Source: Taeniopygia guttata (Eukaryota; Chordata; Aves; Passeriformes; Estrildidae). Taken from it: a stretch of DNA of 64,000 bases. The DNA lies in contig NC_133025.1 of assembly GCF_048771995.1 (NCBI RefSeq), forward strand, positions 6,076,001 through 6,140,000. Reading direction: 5' to 3'. The notes beneath the pieces were generated by a model that did no database searches, was not told where the DNA came from, and saw nothing but the letters and a program-made list of their open reading frames with translations. The translations under genes were made by a program, and so were the position numbers. Numbering within the stretch: the first letter of the stretch is position 1; each line of letters opens with the position of its first letter. Positions 37,501-49,789 of this stretch are shown here, piece after piece.

Positions 37501-37646
37501 ACTGGGTTTTTCACTATGTTTTATTTGAGTTTTCCCTGTACACCACAACCTCTACAGGGGAAATTTGGCTCCCATTCCCCATACACTCTATGCCTTGTAC
37601 AACAGCTCACACTGGACTTGGCTTTGATGGGGGATTATTGATATGT

Positions 37647-37666
37647 GATTGATTGATTGATTGATT
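37647..37666. repeat. (GATT)5 microsatellite
   Basis: Five perfect copies of the tetranucleotide GATT. Confidence 0.9.
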
Positions 37667-39107
37667 AACTGACAGATGTGTAGCATCCAAGTTACAACAG
37701 TGAGAAAAGACTTTAAAAAATCAAGCAATAAACCCCAAAAATCTCTGTCTGAGATTTCTGCAAATCCCCAGAACTCTGTTTGCCGTAGAACAGAAAACAC
37801 TTAGTTTACAGAGAGGGCACCGTACACCGAGCTGTCGGCAGAGGGCAATGGCAGCTCACAGCTTGAAGCGGCTCCCGGGACCGGCGCCAGGTTTTCCTGT
37901 TTTCCTGCTGGACTGCTCCCAGGGAATGAGCCCTGGCTTATTCCGAACAGCAAACGTGAAAATGTACCCCCAGGAGCCCCGCAAGTCAGGGCTCTGAGCT
38001 TTCTTTTCCCACTTTCCTTACCTCTGCATCCTCATTGATTACATTGGAGGACCAGTTACAATCTGATTCAAGACAGACTGTGGGAATCCAGCGCTTCCCT
38101 CTGGCTGCCCTGGCAGGTCTGGGACCCTGGCAGGGGTCAGGAACCCCCTGTACAGAGCCCCGAGACACTGTCTGTGATCTCTGTCCATGGAGAGGAGTTT
38201 TCAATCTTACAGGATGAATTACAAGCTTTGAGTGTTTGATAAGAGTAATAATTAAGTGTGACACGGGTGCAAAAATAAAATTTTAGATTTCTAGATTAGG
38301 GGTTCAGAGGGGACAAGATGGAGGAATTGGGTGTGTCTTGTCCTTTTTCTCCTTCTTCATGCCCTCCATGTTTCACTGTAGTGTTGGCATTTTTCTGTTG
38401 GTTTATGCTGGGGACACACTGTTTAACGTAGGTGACAGATATTGGCACATTATTGTAAATCCAGCACAGGTAGTTTCTGGTATTTAATGTTTGTAACATC
38501 CCACTGAGGGCAGAGCCCCACACGCTGCCCTGCAGGACAGACCTGCGGCAGGGCAGCAGAACATGTTATAGATAAGCAAAAATAAACAACCTTGAAAACA
38601 GCACAGACGAATTATGGCTTCTTCTTTGGCAACGGGGCAGAAAGACAGAGACTTTCTACAATCTCGGAATCACCAATACCCACAGATTCCGACAACAGAC
38701 AATTCGGTTAAAAATTCCAGGGCGATCTTTGGAAGCAAGAGGAGACCCTGTTCAGCGTTAAGGAGTACACCTGTGAGCAATACAGCTGTGTCTGGGCAGC
38801 TGGACCATTCAGCTAAGCACAGTTTGGGAAAGACTGTTCTGGTTTTCCTGGGGTGTCTGAATTTTAGATCCAAATGGGTCTGTGTAGTTTGGTAAGAGGT
38901 TCTGGATGGAACAAATGATTCAGAAAGATCTTCCAAGGAGCCTGTGTCAGCAAGCCAAGTAGAAGAGGTGATCAAAGTGTGACAATCATGCCTTAATGCC
39001 TCAGGCTTTCAGGAACAGGATCCAGAGGATGTCCCTCCCAGCCAGAATGTCAGTGCTGCCTCTTCCACACACCTTAACAGATACACTAAGTGGCACCGTC
39101 TCTTCTC

Positions 39108-39145
39108 TCCATGACTCAGTTTCCCCAGCTGTAAATGAAGTTCTA
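39108..39145 (-). mobile_element. Probable MIR/CORE-SINE relic
   Basis: TGACTCAGTTTCCCCAGCTG followed by TAAATGAAG is the reverse complement of the conserved MIR segment containing GGAAACTGAG. Only this core is recognisable. Confidence 0.45.
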
Positions 39146-42100
39146 AAGTTCTGTGTGCCATGCTAAAAGCAGTGAATGATAAGAATTAATCAGCTGTGCT
39201 ACTCACAGCTTGGTGATGAACTAATGTTCTTGTCATTGCTGGCCCAGAGTCTGCTGGGCAGAGAAAAAAAATGTTGAAGGTGTTAGTCCAGATGGACTGT
39301 AAATGCCAAGGCACAGCAGGAGCTGTTGAAAAATAAAAATATTCTCTCAAGTCCTCTCCCAGCAGGAACAATATTCCAACTGTAATGCAGATATCCCACT
39401 GAGTCATTCCATCCCTCAGGCCAGGTGAGCACTCTGCAAGTCTGTGAAGGTAATCATTACACTGTTGTAAATATGAAGGAATACAAATGCCAAGTGTCTC
39501 TATCTGAGCCCCAGTTTTACTCCTGGCTTCATAAAAAGTAAGAGAGCATGACGATACTTTTAGGAATTGGAATTTCAGGCAACACTGGTTGTCAGCCAAT
39601 TCTCCCCAGATTCCTATAATGTAGAAGAAGGATGGGGGAGCACATTCACTGTTCAAAGCCACCACAGTGAGGGAAATCTACAACTTCAAACACCAAAAGA
39701 GCCAGTACCCTGGGCTGTGCTGGAGCAGCAGAGGAATTCAAACAAACAACATTGAACGACCAGCTCTGGAATGCAGTGAACCCAGCCAGGTCAACAGGAA
39801 AACTGATAAGGTGGCAAGTGGGGTCTTGCCCAGGCCAAACCTGCAGGAGCCCATGGCAATGGGGTACAGGTTATGCCAGCCTTGTGCCCAGCAGCTTCTG
39901 GACAACTCTCACCAGCGGACTGAGTGGAGGATGTAATTTAACTGCTTTGCAGGTTTTCACTACAAAGCTCCACTCAGACCAGTCAGTTGTGTCTCCACAC
40001 CTTTTCCAGCAGACAGCCTCAGCCCTGCTGCACAGGTGTGCTCCCACAGAGCCAGGACAGGGCTGACCTGTGCTCTTGGCTTTGTTTTCCTCCCTGCCAC
40101 TTCTGAGCTTTCCCTGACTGGGAGAAGCCGGTTCAGGCAGGAGCCATTTCAGACTATGTCCATCTGTAGCCACAGATATTGAGCCACCACCAGTGACATC
40201 CCTAAAAGCAAACAACTGAAATTGCAAATGTTACCTCAGAGCGATAAGTAGCAATAACAAAGACCTGGTAAGACAGTATTTTAAGCCAAAAATGTGCTAA
40301 ATAAATACTTTTACAGCCTGTTTTGAATCTTTTCTTCAACAAAATCACAGTGTTGGTTTTAGGAAAAAAATGTACAGAATATCAGTTTTAAGCAAAGGGG
40401 TTTTTTCTTCTTGATTACAAACAAATTTTAAAAGGTTTAAATGAAAATTTAGGCAAGCATTTCCATATAATTTAAAAAAAAACCAACAAAAACCCAACAA
40501 ACAAACAAAAAACCCAACAAAGACTCTTTCATGTGGACAGAGTTCCTGCTAAGGCGGTGGTTGGTTGCATGGAGGATACAAAAATAGCCAGTAATATAAG
40601 TGTATATGGGACGCCATTAAGAAATCAGGTGCTAATGAGACTGCTGGGACTGAATCACGACTGCCTGTGGCCATTCCATGACAGCTCTTCCAGGAGGTGT
40701 CTCCAGCAGCCATGAGTCAGATTCCTGCCTCTGCAGGAAACTCCCTACAGAGAAGCTGCCAGGTATGTCCTTAAAGGAAAAAGAACCAGGGTCTGCTCAG
40801 GCTTTAGCACTTCCAACTACAAGAACAGGTCACAGAGGCAGCTTGGAGTGAGCGTGGATAACAGCAGCCTGAGAAGTCTCTGTTCACTGGCATGGGCAGA
40901 ACCAGCAGCACTGCAAAGGTACAACAGATGGCTGTGAGCCAGGTGTGTTCCTGTTGGTCCTTGAATTGATGTTGGCTCTGCCACTCTTGTGATCTTGAAC
41001 ACAGGCCTAGAGGACAGGCTCTTCACTGCCTGAATTAAAATCTTGCCCTCAGTTACCCTAGGCAAGGTTAATGACTATAATTTATTAAAAGGTCTATAAT
41101 GACTTGTTAAATGATGTTGAAAATGGTAGTTGCATGAAAACAAGTTACAAAGTGCCCTGACAAACAAAACGTTTGTCCTGTACTTGCTTTCAAATGGAAC
41201 ACAGCAGCTAAAAGTAATCAATTTGTCACTTTTGAGGGCCAAGAACAATGTATTAACTATATACATTTGCATCTACCACATACATCCAGGTGCCCTATAC
41301 TGTTCTGTTTGTTGGTACCTCAAATGCAACTGTGTGATGGCTTCCTTCCCATCATCTGCATTCCATGGACTTGACAAGAACAGCACCTACAGCAGAGTCT
41401 GCATGGAAAGCAGCAGGTGAGCCCACTGTGAACCACCTCTCTCATTGCTGTGCCCCTCTAGCAATGTGCTCCCAGTGAAGCAGCACCCTGCCTTGTGAGA
41501 ACAGGGAAATAATCCATAGGCAGCACCTCCCAAGAGGCAGGACTGGCAGGAGAGGAAGGTGCACAGGTGACCTCACCTCTTCTGTCTGTACTGATGTTAT
41601 TCATAAAACACTTTCATAGCTATTAAAGAAAAACTTGGTATTACAGACTGGCAATGATTCTTTGGTATTTAGCATTTGCAAGGGCCCCTGCATGGCTGGG
41701 ACTCAAACAAGCCTCCAATGTTCAAATTATTTTCTCCTGTTCCCAGGGTCATTCTCTCCCCCTACTCTGTTGCAAATCTCCTGATATCCTGTGTCTGAAG
41801 CTAATGTTGCCAGCCAAAAATGATATCCAAGCCCAGAGCTAATTGTCTAAGCTCCTTCTACACTCATAAAGAGGAAGAAATGCTTCAAAAGATCAAAATC
41901 CCCGAAATGCTGGGAGGTACAGCTCTGCCTACCTGCAGCTGGTAGGGAACGGATGTCTCAGAGCATTTGACCTTAATCAGGGAACTACTCAGGAGCTGGA
42001 GCCTGACACATTGTCCTGAGCATAGGAATATTTTCAAGAGTAGAACAGGGAAACTGTTGAAATCCATATAAGCTTTTAGAATTTTTTTTTTCATGTTATT

Positions 42101-44500
42101 TGCACTTGTATGTAGTGACTTTGCACTTACTTAAGGGTCTGAATATTGCTTTTATCTTGATATAAGACTTATTTGAATACTTTTTTTCCTAACTTGGGAA
42201 GGCCTCCCCCATTCCAGTTTGAGAGGTGCACAATGGTAGCAGTGTCCTGACCTCAGAACAGACCTTTCAGGGAAAGATCTGATACTGGTTGTCCCACTGC
42301 CTCTTCCATCTGTCTTTGCACAGCATCAAGGAAAAAAAGGGACAAAAACCCAGCAGTAAAAAATGTGCTTTCATACCTCACTTCCAAGGGTGAGATTTCC
42401 TTTTTATGGAGAGATCTCTCACATTATTTACTATTGCAGCCTGATATTTTAAATGGTATCTTCTTCCACCAAAAGAACAAGTTATTCTGTAAAAAAGCCA
42501 GTTCTTTGCCTCTGCCAGCTGCATGCAAGTACAAAATTACAAAGCACTCACTTAGATGAAGTGAATACTTCATTAAACAATTAAGCAATAAGGCAGAACA
42601 AAGGCTGTGGTTTCCAGGCCTTGTTCTGTAATTGTATCCTGGAGCATTAGAACCAGTACTCAAACACAGGGTTGCAATTTAGGTTAGGATTATCCTCTAA
42701 TAGCCTTGTCCTGTGTGATTAGGGGCTTGCCATGATGGGGGATTATTTTTATCCATCAATGGCAATGTAAAATACATGATTTGTCCCTGAAGATCTGGAA
42801 GTGAGGACTTCCATCCCTCTTTCCTCCTTTCACTTCTTGTTATAGCGCCTTGAGTAGAAGCTTTTATCTCTGCTTTTACTTTCTGAACCATGATGGGTAT
42901 CCTCCAATCCAGTTTTAATGGAGGTACAATCACAGAACCCAAGTTCACAAGTAAATACCCCTGAGTGTCCCCAAACACACTGTGGACACTCTTGAGGGAC
43001 ACTGAAGATGGAGAATGTGTGAGCCACTCCGTTGGACAAGGTTAAGTTTGGGCTGAAGTCTGCTGTTCACCTCATGCAGCACACGCAGCCACTGGACTGC
43101 CATGGAAAATTGAGAGGCTCGTGAAGAGATAAGGCAGAAGTGGGTTTTGATGGCTGATAAGCAGAGACTGTTTGGATTGCAGATGACATTTAAGTGTCTA
43201 AAGTCCATCTACATTCTGCTACAGAAGTCTAAATCCCTTTCTCGATCTAGTAAAGGCCTGATTCAGCTCCTAATGAAATTACTGGGATTTGTTCCACTGA
43301 CTTGAAGTTGACCCTGGGCAGAGCCCACAACCCCATGAGAATTCCTTTCCAGAATTACCTGAATGTCAGTGGCAAGTCCTTCCCTCAAATTATCTGAAGG
43401 GAATTCCTCCATCCTGCTCTCCTCCTCCATAAACCATTCAGTCCTGCTGAAACAGAAAATAGAGCTCAAATGCAAAATACAGCTTGCTGTATCACAGGAC
43501 ACCCTGTCCTTGGGAACTGGAATTAAGATCATGCAGGCACATATCATGGGCCAATGGAATACCATTAGAAGAATTAACATCCAGTTCTAAAAGAAATCAA
43601 ACCAGAAATTTAAAAAATAAAGAAGAAAGGAAAACAAAGGGCAAATAAAAGAAAAAGAAAAAAGCACAAACCTCAAAACCCCACAGCAATTTAAAAAGAC
43701 AGGTTTATTTCCAAGTATATGTGTTTTTTGCTCTCTCAGAATAATTTTCTATATTTCTTTGATTCTAGTTGCACTTCTCCCCTTTGGAAAGAATACTATT
43801 AATATTTAATTCAATTCAGTGACATATGTACCCATTCCCCACAGGAAAATAAGTTGCATTAATTTCAAACACACTGACACTGGAAAATAACCAGTTGTTT
43901 ATAGTAATTGGTATGTATGGGAGAACAAATTTATCATTAAATGTAAAAAAAATGTTTTAAATAGCAGAAGCCAAGAAACAGCTATTAAAATCGGATCACT
44001 TTTAACCAGATACTGCAACACCAGTAGAAAGCTGTCCCACTCCCCTCTAAACAAAATACAGGGAAAGGGAAATATTTACTCTCAGAGTAGGATCTGCTGA
44101 AGGAAAATATTACAGATTCGATCTAATAGAGTATTTAGGAGCCAAAACTAGAATTTAAATGAAAGTGAGATACTAAGTGCCAAAAATACACCCCAGCTTG
44201 CCTTTCCCTCCCCGCAGGTGAACTGCAGACAACGCCTGAAGGCAGCACAACTCATTGGGGAACTTCCTCTTCCTCTGCAGCCTTCTCCTCGTACCTGCAA
44301 ATCTTGTCTCACCGGTGAGGTGCACTAACACCAGAAGTAAGGAGAGGAGAGAAATTGGGTCTGAGTTCCTAGACAATTTACTAGTATGCCTGTGAGATCA
44401 GGCAAGGAAGAGGGATGTGGCTTCATGAAGAGAGAAGCAGTAAGAAAATCACAGCGGCAACAACAAGAGTTGTGGGGAACGAGGGTAGGTCCCAAGGCAT

Positions 44501-44518
44501 GGGTGGGGTGGGGTGGGG
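44501..44518 (+). other. G-quadruplex motif with single-base loops
   Basis: The plus strand carries GGG-T-GGGG-T-GGGG-T-GGGG, meaning four G-runs with three one-base T loops. Such short-loop motifs are known to fold very stably. It is not in a CpG island. Confidence 0.8.
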
Positions 44519-45185
44519 TGCTGGCAGAGGAGGCAGAGGGGATTTGGGACAGTGAGCTGGCCACTGCAGTGCAGGGAAGAGATAAGGTAATGAAGAGGGA
44601 AAGGACAGCGGGGAATCTGCATATAGAGAGGGCAGAAGGAAGGCTGTGAAGGCTGGCTGGAGAGATGTTAATAAATACAGCTCACAATGCCTCCAGCTCT
44701 GCTTCTGTACAGGCAAAGAACCACAGCAGCCTCAGGGCCATTTCTCAATTAATTTATAACAACCTGGAAATTACATATTCTTCTGGCTTCATCACAAACA
44801 GGACTAAACACTAAAGGCGTTCCTAAAGAGTACCAAATAAATATTGACTGTGTCTGCTCTCCATAGATCCTATCTTGACTATTTTTCACAAGTGATGTTA
44901 TCTCAATTACTTGTCTAGGAAGTGCCCATCTAGAAGACTCCATTGTCTCTGAACCACCAGACTGTTCAAACTCATCTCTCACTCTCCACACATGTACCCT
45001 GATCACCCAGGGAAGGGATGGAAGTTGCTTTCTACAGCTCAAAGATATTCCTGTCCCTACAGCAGTGGATCTAGTTTCAGATCTGTCTCCCTCAACCTAA
45101 GTATTTTCTCCCACAACAGTCAGTCCAAACCAAATGAAAAAACTTCTGGGTAAAAAAAAAAGAAATGAGCACCTCCCAAAAATAA

Positions 45186-45880
45186 TCACTGAATTATAGA
45201 ATAGCCCAGGCTGGAGGTGACCTTAAAACATCATCAAGTCCAGTCTTTCATGGAGAAGGGAGCCTTGATGAGATTATGTAGTACCCAGTTCAGTGACATC
45301 TTGAAAACCTCCAGCTCTGCCTGGTTCCTTGGGGAGCTTGTTCCAGTGAGTGACTGTTCTCAGCATAAAAACTGTTTTTCATATAAAGATGAAAACCTCT
45401 CCTTGAGCAATTTGTACTCATTGCCACTTCTCTTCTCCATGTGGCTCCTTGAGAAGAGAGAGCCTCTTTGTAGTAACCCTTTAAGTGCTGGACTACTCTG
45501 ATAAGGTCTCCCCAAAGTCTTCTCCAGGCAGAAAAGACCTAACTGGTTCTGTCTTTCTTCACAGGGTGGGCTCTCCAGCCTTTTGATCATCTTGGTAGCC
45601 CTTCTTTGGACCCTTTCCAATCTGACTGTGTCTTGAATTGCATAGACCAGGAGCAAACACAGTATTCCAGGTGTGTGGCCTGGCCTCTAATGGGTTCTTG
45701 GTTATATTGTCCCAGGTGCAGGACCTTGCCTCTTGTCTTGTTAAATAAACCTCATACAGTTCTTGCTAGCCCACTCTTCCAGCCTTTCCAGGTGTCTTTA
45801 CAAGACTACTGTCACTTCTCACATGTCCACCTCACTACCCAGTTTAGTGTCATCAGCAAACTTGGGGAGGGAGCTTTCAA
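45186..45880 (-). mobile_element. CR1 LINE, about 700-bp 3' fragment
   Basis: The longest CR1 copy in the window. It runs from the 3' end (GAATTATAGAATAGCCCAGG) through GAGCTTGTTCCAGTGAGTGA and GATAAGGTCTCCCCAAAGTC. It continues through AGCACAGTATTCC-like and CAGGTGCAGGACCTTGCC to GTGTCATCAGCAAACTTGGG at its 5' end. It is 5'-truncated and retains some open frame in the region before the 3' untranslated segment, as is usual for recent copies. Confidence 0.9.
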
Positions 45881-48722
45881 CCTTGTCTTGTTTGTTTTAA
45901 GCTGTTTCACTACACAAACCTGCCTGACCACAAAACAAAAGCCACAGAGCTAGCAGGAGGGAGGCAGCAGTGACATCTGGGCTGGGATATCTGACTGCTA
46001 CTGAGTCACAGGCAAAGCCCCAGGTTTTGGTTACTGTAAGTTTATCTCATTGCTTGGAAACACCTTCTGCCAGCTGAGCACTTAAAAGCAAGGAGTGCTG
46101 TGACACTGAGGGCTTCCTTTGCCTGCTCTGGCTGTTAGTGCCCAGCCAAAACAAGGAAGTGGTCAATCAAGACAAAAAGTTGTATGAATCAGTCCTGGAG
46201 CACATTTTGTGTGGGATTACTGATTGTAAACAATAATAGTGACCTGCTGTTGGTACAGTACTTTGTACAACAAGCCATGCTCTTGTCTGGAGGTTTCCTA
46301 TGGCCACTCTTATGCAAATAACAAGTCATAATACCATGTTTATCACAACACTAAGTCAACCATAATGACTATAAATGTAACCTGACCTTCACTTTGGCTA
46401 AACCGTACTTCTTTCATGGTTATCTCATATCTCAGTATATATTTATTTCCCTATTTTGTCTATCTGTTGCCTGTTCTTTTATTTTCCATACTCTGTCTCA
46501 CACAAAAGGCTATGAACTTTAACCATGGAGCTTTCTATGTCTACTGAAATTCAAGTAAAAACCAGATAGCTTCCCATCAGTCTATGTTTTGGGTTTTTTG
46601 GGTTTTTTTGGTTTTTTTTTTTTTTTGTTTTTTTTTTCTGACTGCTCCATTCGACCAATTCTTATCAAATCCAGGACACATACAGAGAAAAAGAAAAGAC
46701 AGAACCAAAATGAAAACTTTGTGAAAAAAGTCCAAATCAGGTGAGTAAGACCCTCTTTGATCACAGTTGCTTAGTTCAGTGTGTCAACTCTCAGCTATAT
46801 GCAGTAGCAAATACAATAAGCACATTCTGTGAGAAAAAACATGAATTTTGGCCTGTAACACAAGGCAAAGGAGTCAGACTGGCAAGAGGAGTTTTATGAA
46901 CACGGGCTTGTTCTCGTGGCTCTGTTTTGGGCAGCATTACCAGCATACTGATACTGACAGCTGGATGTGTCACCCTCCACTGAGGCAGGAGGATGATAGA
47001 AGAAATTAGAAACGCACATAAAATACTGTTTTGCTACATTAAGTACTAACCAGAAATGTCAGTATCACATGGTAATTAATGATTAATGCTGGGGGAAGGA
47101 GATGCATACCTGACATATTTTTAAACTGGTATAACGAGTTTTCACCAAGCAGAGGAGGGAAGTTCTCTATAATACACAGTAATGGGCTGTGTACTTGGAA
47201 CTGTGCTCCATAAATTTCCCCACCTTCAGGACAGAATGTGTCAACACACAGCTGGTCTCCTAGAATAAACTCAGTGCCAGGACTAGTAATCAGTAATGCT
47301 GAAGAATGAGGAAAGAGGGAAAAAAAACATACAAATGGTTATCAAAAGGAAAAAAAAACTCTTTTGGACTCACCTGTTGACAGGGCACATTTTTAATGTG
47401 AGACTACACCTGATACTACACGGTGATAAGAGTAAATCAAGAAATAAAGAAAATAACACTGTGGAGCTGATAAAGCCCTGTAACTGTAAAATCTTCCTCA
47501 GAATGATGTCCTACTTAGTAAGGAGAAATTTAGCTCGGGCAGGTTGAATTAGCATATAATACATTGCAAAAATAATACATTGACGTTATCTAACATTCTA
47601 CCTTGATGAATCTCAAAGCACTCTCCCTCTGTGTATTGATGTTCCCATACTGGAAATCTGTAAAGTACAAGCTTGCCTTTAAGTACATTTTTGAATTAAA
47701 TGTTCCCAGAACAGAGATGCTCTCCTTAGCTGGGGTGTCCATGCTATATGCAATAGACACCACTCCCACTTTGCTCCTTGATGAAATAAGGAGCTTTCCT
47801 CTCCTGTGCTGTTGTGTAAGAGTTGTTACGCAGGACAGGCATATGATCCCACACCAAGCTGTTGCCAGAGCCAAGAATAAAAGAGAAAGATGGGATTCAT
47901 TTAGCCTAACATCAGCAAGCTCTAAACTGGGCCCCCAGACAAGAGAGACACACAAGACTCAGGTCAGGTACAACCACTAGAGACGGGTTTTCTCACAGTG
48001 TGGTTTGTCCAGCCTCTCTTCCACTGGCAGAAAGTCTCTCTCTCTTGGCTGTAGAATGACCAAAAAGCTTGGATTAGGCACCAGCTTCAACATAACCAAA
48101 AATTACATAACTAGATTCTTAATCATTTCCTTTCCTCCTGGACAGTGTTCCTGTAGCTTTGAAGAACACTTGAAAAAGAAAGTTACACACTGGGAATGGT
48201 CATACCTTGTCAACTCTCACTGACCCACGTTGTATAACTCCCCCTTCCCCGTTCTGTAATGCCATTTATTTGGGTAGGCCCACATCTTTTTAAAACATTT
48301 CCATCTTCCACACTTTAAGGTACTTCTTGCGTTAGGAATATTTCAGCCACCACAGCATGGGTGAAAAATAATGATTTCTGAAAGCAGCTTGAAATTTTTA
48401 CAGTGCAATAGAATTCGAACTGCTAATTTGCTGGCTGCTGTGGCCTTGCACATTGAAGAAGGGAGTGGACACAATCACCTGATAAATACCTGTGACTGTG
48501 ACAATACATTAGTAATAAATAAGAGTACAAATAGGCAATATTTGTTATTGAGCTCTTAAGTATATGGGTGGCATGGATTACCAAGGCATGTAAACCTTTT
48601 CCCCACTGAGGAGGCAGACTCAGGCAGTCATGACAGTGATTTTTCTCATTTACCTTCACCATTTCCCAGCAGTTTAGCAGAGGGACAAGCCCCTCAGACA
48701 CCAGATCCAACAGTTTATGCCT
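45881..48722. other. Intergenic DNA, no gene seen
   Basis: Contains a T-rich low-complexity stretch at about 46585-46640 and otherwise AT-rich DNA without exon-like frames or recognisable repeats. Confidence 0.5.
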
Positions 48723-48779
48723 CACAGAATCATAGAACCATAGAATGGGTTGGGTTGGAAGGAAACCTTGAAGATCATC
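48723..48779 (-). mobile_element. CR1 3' end, left part of a copy split by an LTR
   Basis: CACAGAATCATAGAACCATA, GAATGGGTTGGGTTGGAAGG and CTTGAAGATCATC are the CR1 3' end on the minus strand. The match stops abruptly after GATCATC at 48779 and resumes after 49087. Confidence 0.9.
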
Positions 48780-49087
48780 TGTGGGTCTCAGATTCAGTCA
48801 AAGAAAGAAATTGAGAGTTTCTAGCCAGGCAAAAGCCTGCGAAAGAGCTGGAAAAGAATGTAAATAATTCTTTATCTCTCTTGTTCTCACACTGTTTATA
48901 GTTAAGTTCTATCACTGTGCGTCAAGCACTCTGAACCAATGTGTAGGTTGTTTTCACTTCAGAACAAATGGATTTAACCTTTGCGAAGCTCTGTATAAAA
49001 GAGCAGTGTATTTTGAATAAATCGGAGTTTTACTCTCATAGCCTTCTGAGTGAGTCTTCTCATTCCCGTCCTGCCTCGACAGCGACA
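48780..49087 (+). mobile_element. Solo LTR of an endogenous retrovirus (ERVK-like)
   Basis: A 308-bp block begins with TG and ends with CA, and interrupts an otherwise continuous CR1 copy. Likely 6-bp target duplications flank it (ATCATC at 48774-48779, ATAATC at 49088-49093, differing at one base). Inside are TATAAAA at 48994-49000 and AATAAA at 49016-49021, close together as in LTRs with a short R region. Length and the 6-bp duplication favour an ERVK/alpharetrovirus-like family. No internal viral region remains, so it is a fossil left by LTR-LTR recombination. It is younger than the CR1 copy it entered. It is oriented like the downstream gene. Confidence 0.72.
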
Positions 49088-49210
49088 ATAATCCAGTTCC
49101 AATTCCCTGCGACAGGCACGGACATCTTCAACTAGACCAGGTTGCTCAGAGCCCCACCCAGCCTGGCCTTGAACACTTCCAGGGATGGGGCAGCCACAAT
49201 TTCCCCTGGC
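49088..49210 (-). mobile_element. CR1 LINE, right part of the copy split by the LTR
   Basis: Resumes with ATCCAGTTCCAATTCCCTGC and continues through ACTAGACCAGGTTGCTCAGA, CCTGGCCTTGAACACTTCCA and GGGATGGGGCAGCCACAATT. These are the CR1 segments expected next. It ends near 49210, after which CR1 order is lost. Confidence 0.88.
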
Positions 49211-49357
49211 CATGATCGGGGCAGGTTTTACCTCAGGGTTCTCTGAGGCAGCCAAAGGTGTCACTGTCCCCTGTCCCACTGGGGCCACCATGGCACGCAG
49301 CTCTCTGCCCTCACAAGGTGCCTGTGGAGCCCCATGTCCCCCACACACTGGAGGGAC

Positions 49358-49690
49358 ACAGAATCAGAGTCGGCCGGGTCGGGAGCAAGCTCAGCAGTGA
49401 AGCACAGGGTTTTGTCCAGACAGTTCGGGAGTATCTCCGGTGAGGGAGACTCCACAGCCTCTCAGACAATCTGCTCCAGTGCTCGGTCACTGCTCAGGAC
49501 AGAAATTCTCCCTCATGTTCAGGTGGAATTTCCTGGGCATCAGTTTCTGCCCTTTCCCTCTTGTCCTACTGGGTGGCACTACCGAGCAGAGCCTCTGACA
49601 CCTCCCTTTAGATGCTGATAGACATTGATGAGCTCCTATCTCAGTCACCTCTTCCCGAAGCTGATCAGGCCCATCTCCCTATTTCCTCAC
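49358..49690 (-). mobile_element. Second CR1 LINE fragment next to the CpG island
   Basis: It starts with a CR1-end-like ACACAGAATCAGAGTCGGCC. It then gives GAGACTCCACAGCCTCTCAG, CTGCTCCAGTGCTCGGTCAC, TCCTCATGTTCAG-like, TTGTCCTACTGGGTGGCACT and CCCTTTAGATGCTGATAGAC. This is a separate copy because it repeats parts of the 3' order already used by the upstream copy. The stretch 49211-49357 between them is unassigned. It ends about 50-100 bp before the CpG island. Confidence 0.75.
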
Positions 49691-49789
49691 AAGTGAGATT
49701 CTCCAAACCCCTGACAAACTTCGTAGCTCCAACACACTGAGCTCCGCTCCTTGCTGCCTCCCAGCCGCCTTTCGGAAGGGCAGGCTCCA

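Larger units (their letters stand above)
32881..45185. other. Intergenic DNA between ECHDC3 and the next gene
   Basis: About 12 kb without a supportable gene. It holds MIR-like traces (34.1, 37.1-37.5 and 39.1 kb), a 32-base T-run, a (GATT)5 repeat and a small GC-rich patch near 37815-37900. It also holds an A-rich AACA-type stretch near 40470-40520 and a G-quadruplex motif at 44501-44518. The remainder shows no recognised structure. Confidence 0.5.

Noticed and set aside
39186-39665. A 159-codon minus-strand frame
   Set aside because: Longest frame in an intergenic stretch, but there is no promoter, splice context or recognised motif, and it overlaps no conserved-looking element.
45360-45656. 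Minus-strand peptide with VRLERVQRRATKMIKRL
   Set aside because: This is CR1-derived coding sequence near the element's 3' end, already covered by the CR1 feature, not a host gene.
47590-47980. Overlapping 121- and 125-codon frames on opposite strands
   Set aside because: Mutually overlapping frames without splice sites or similarity; most likely chance.
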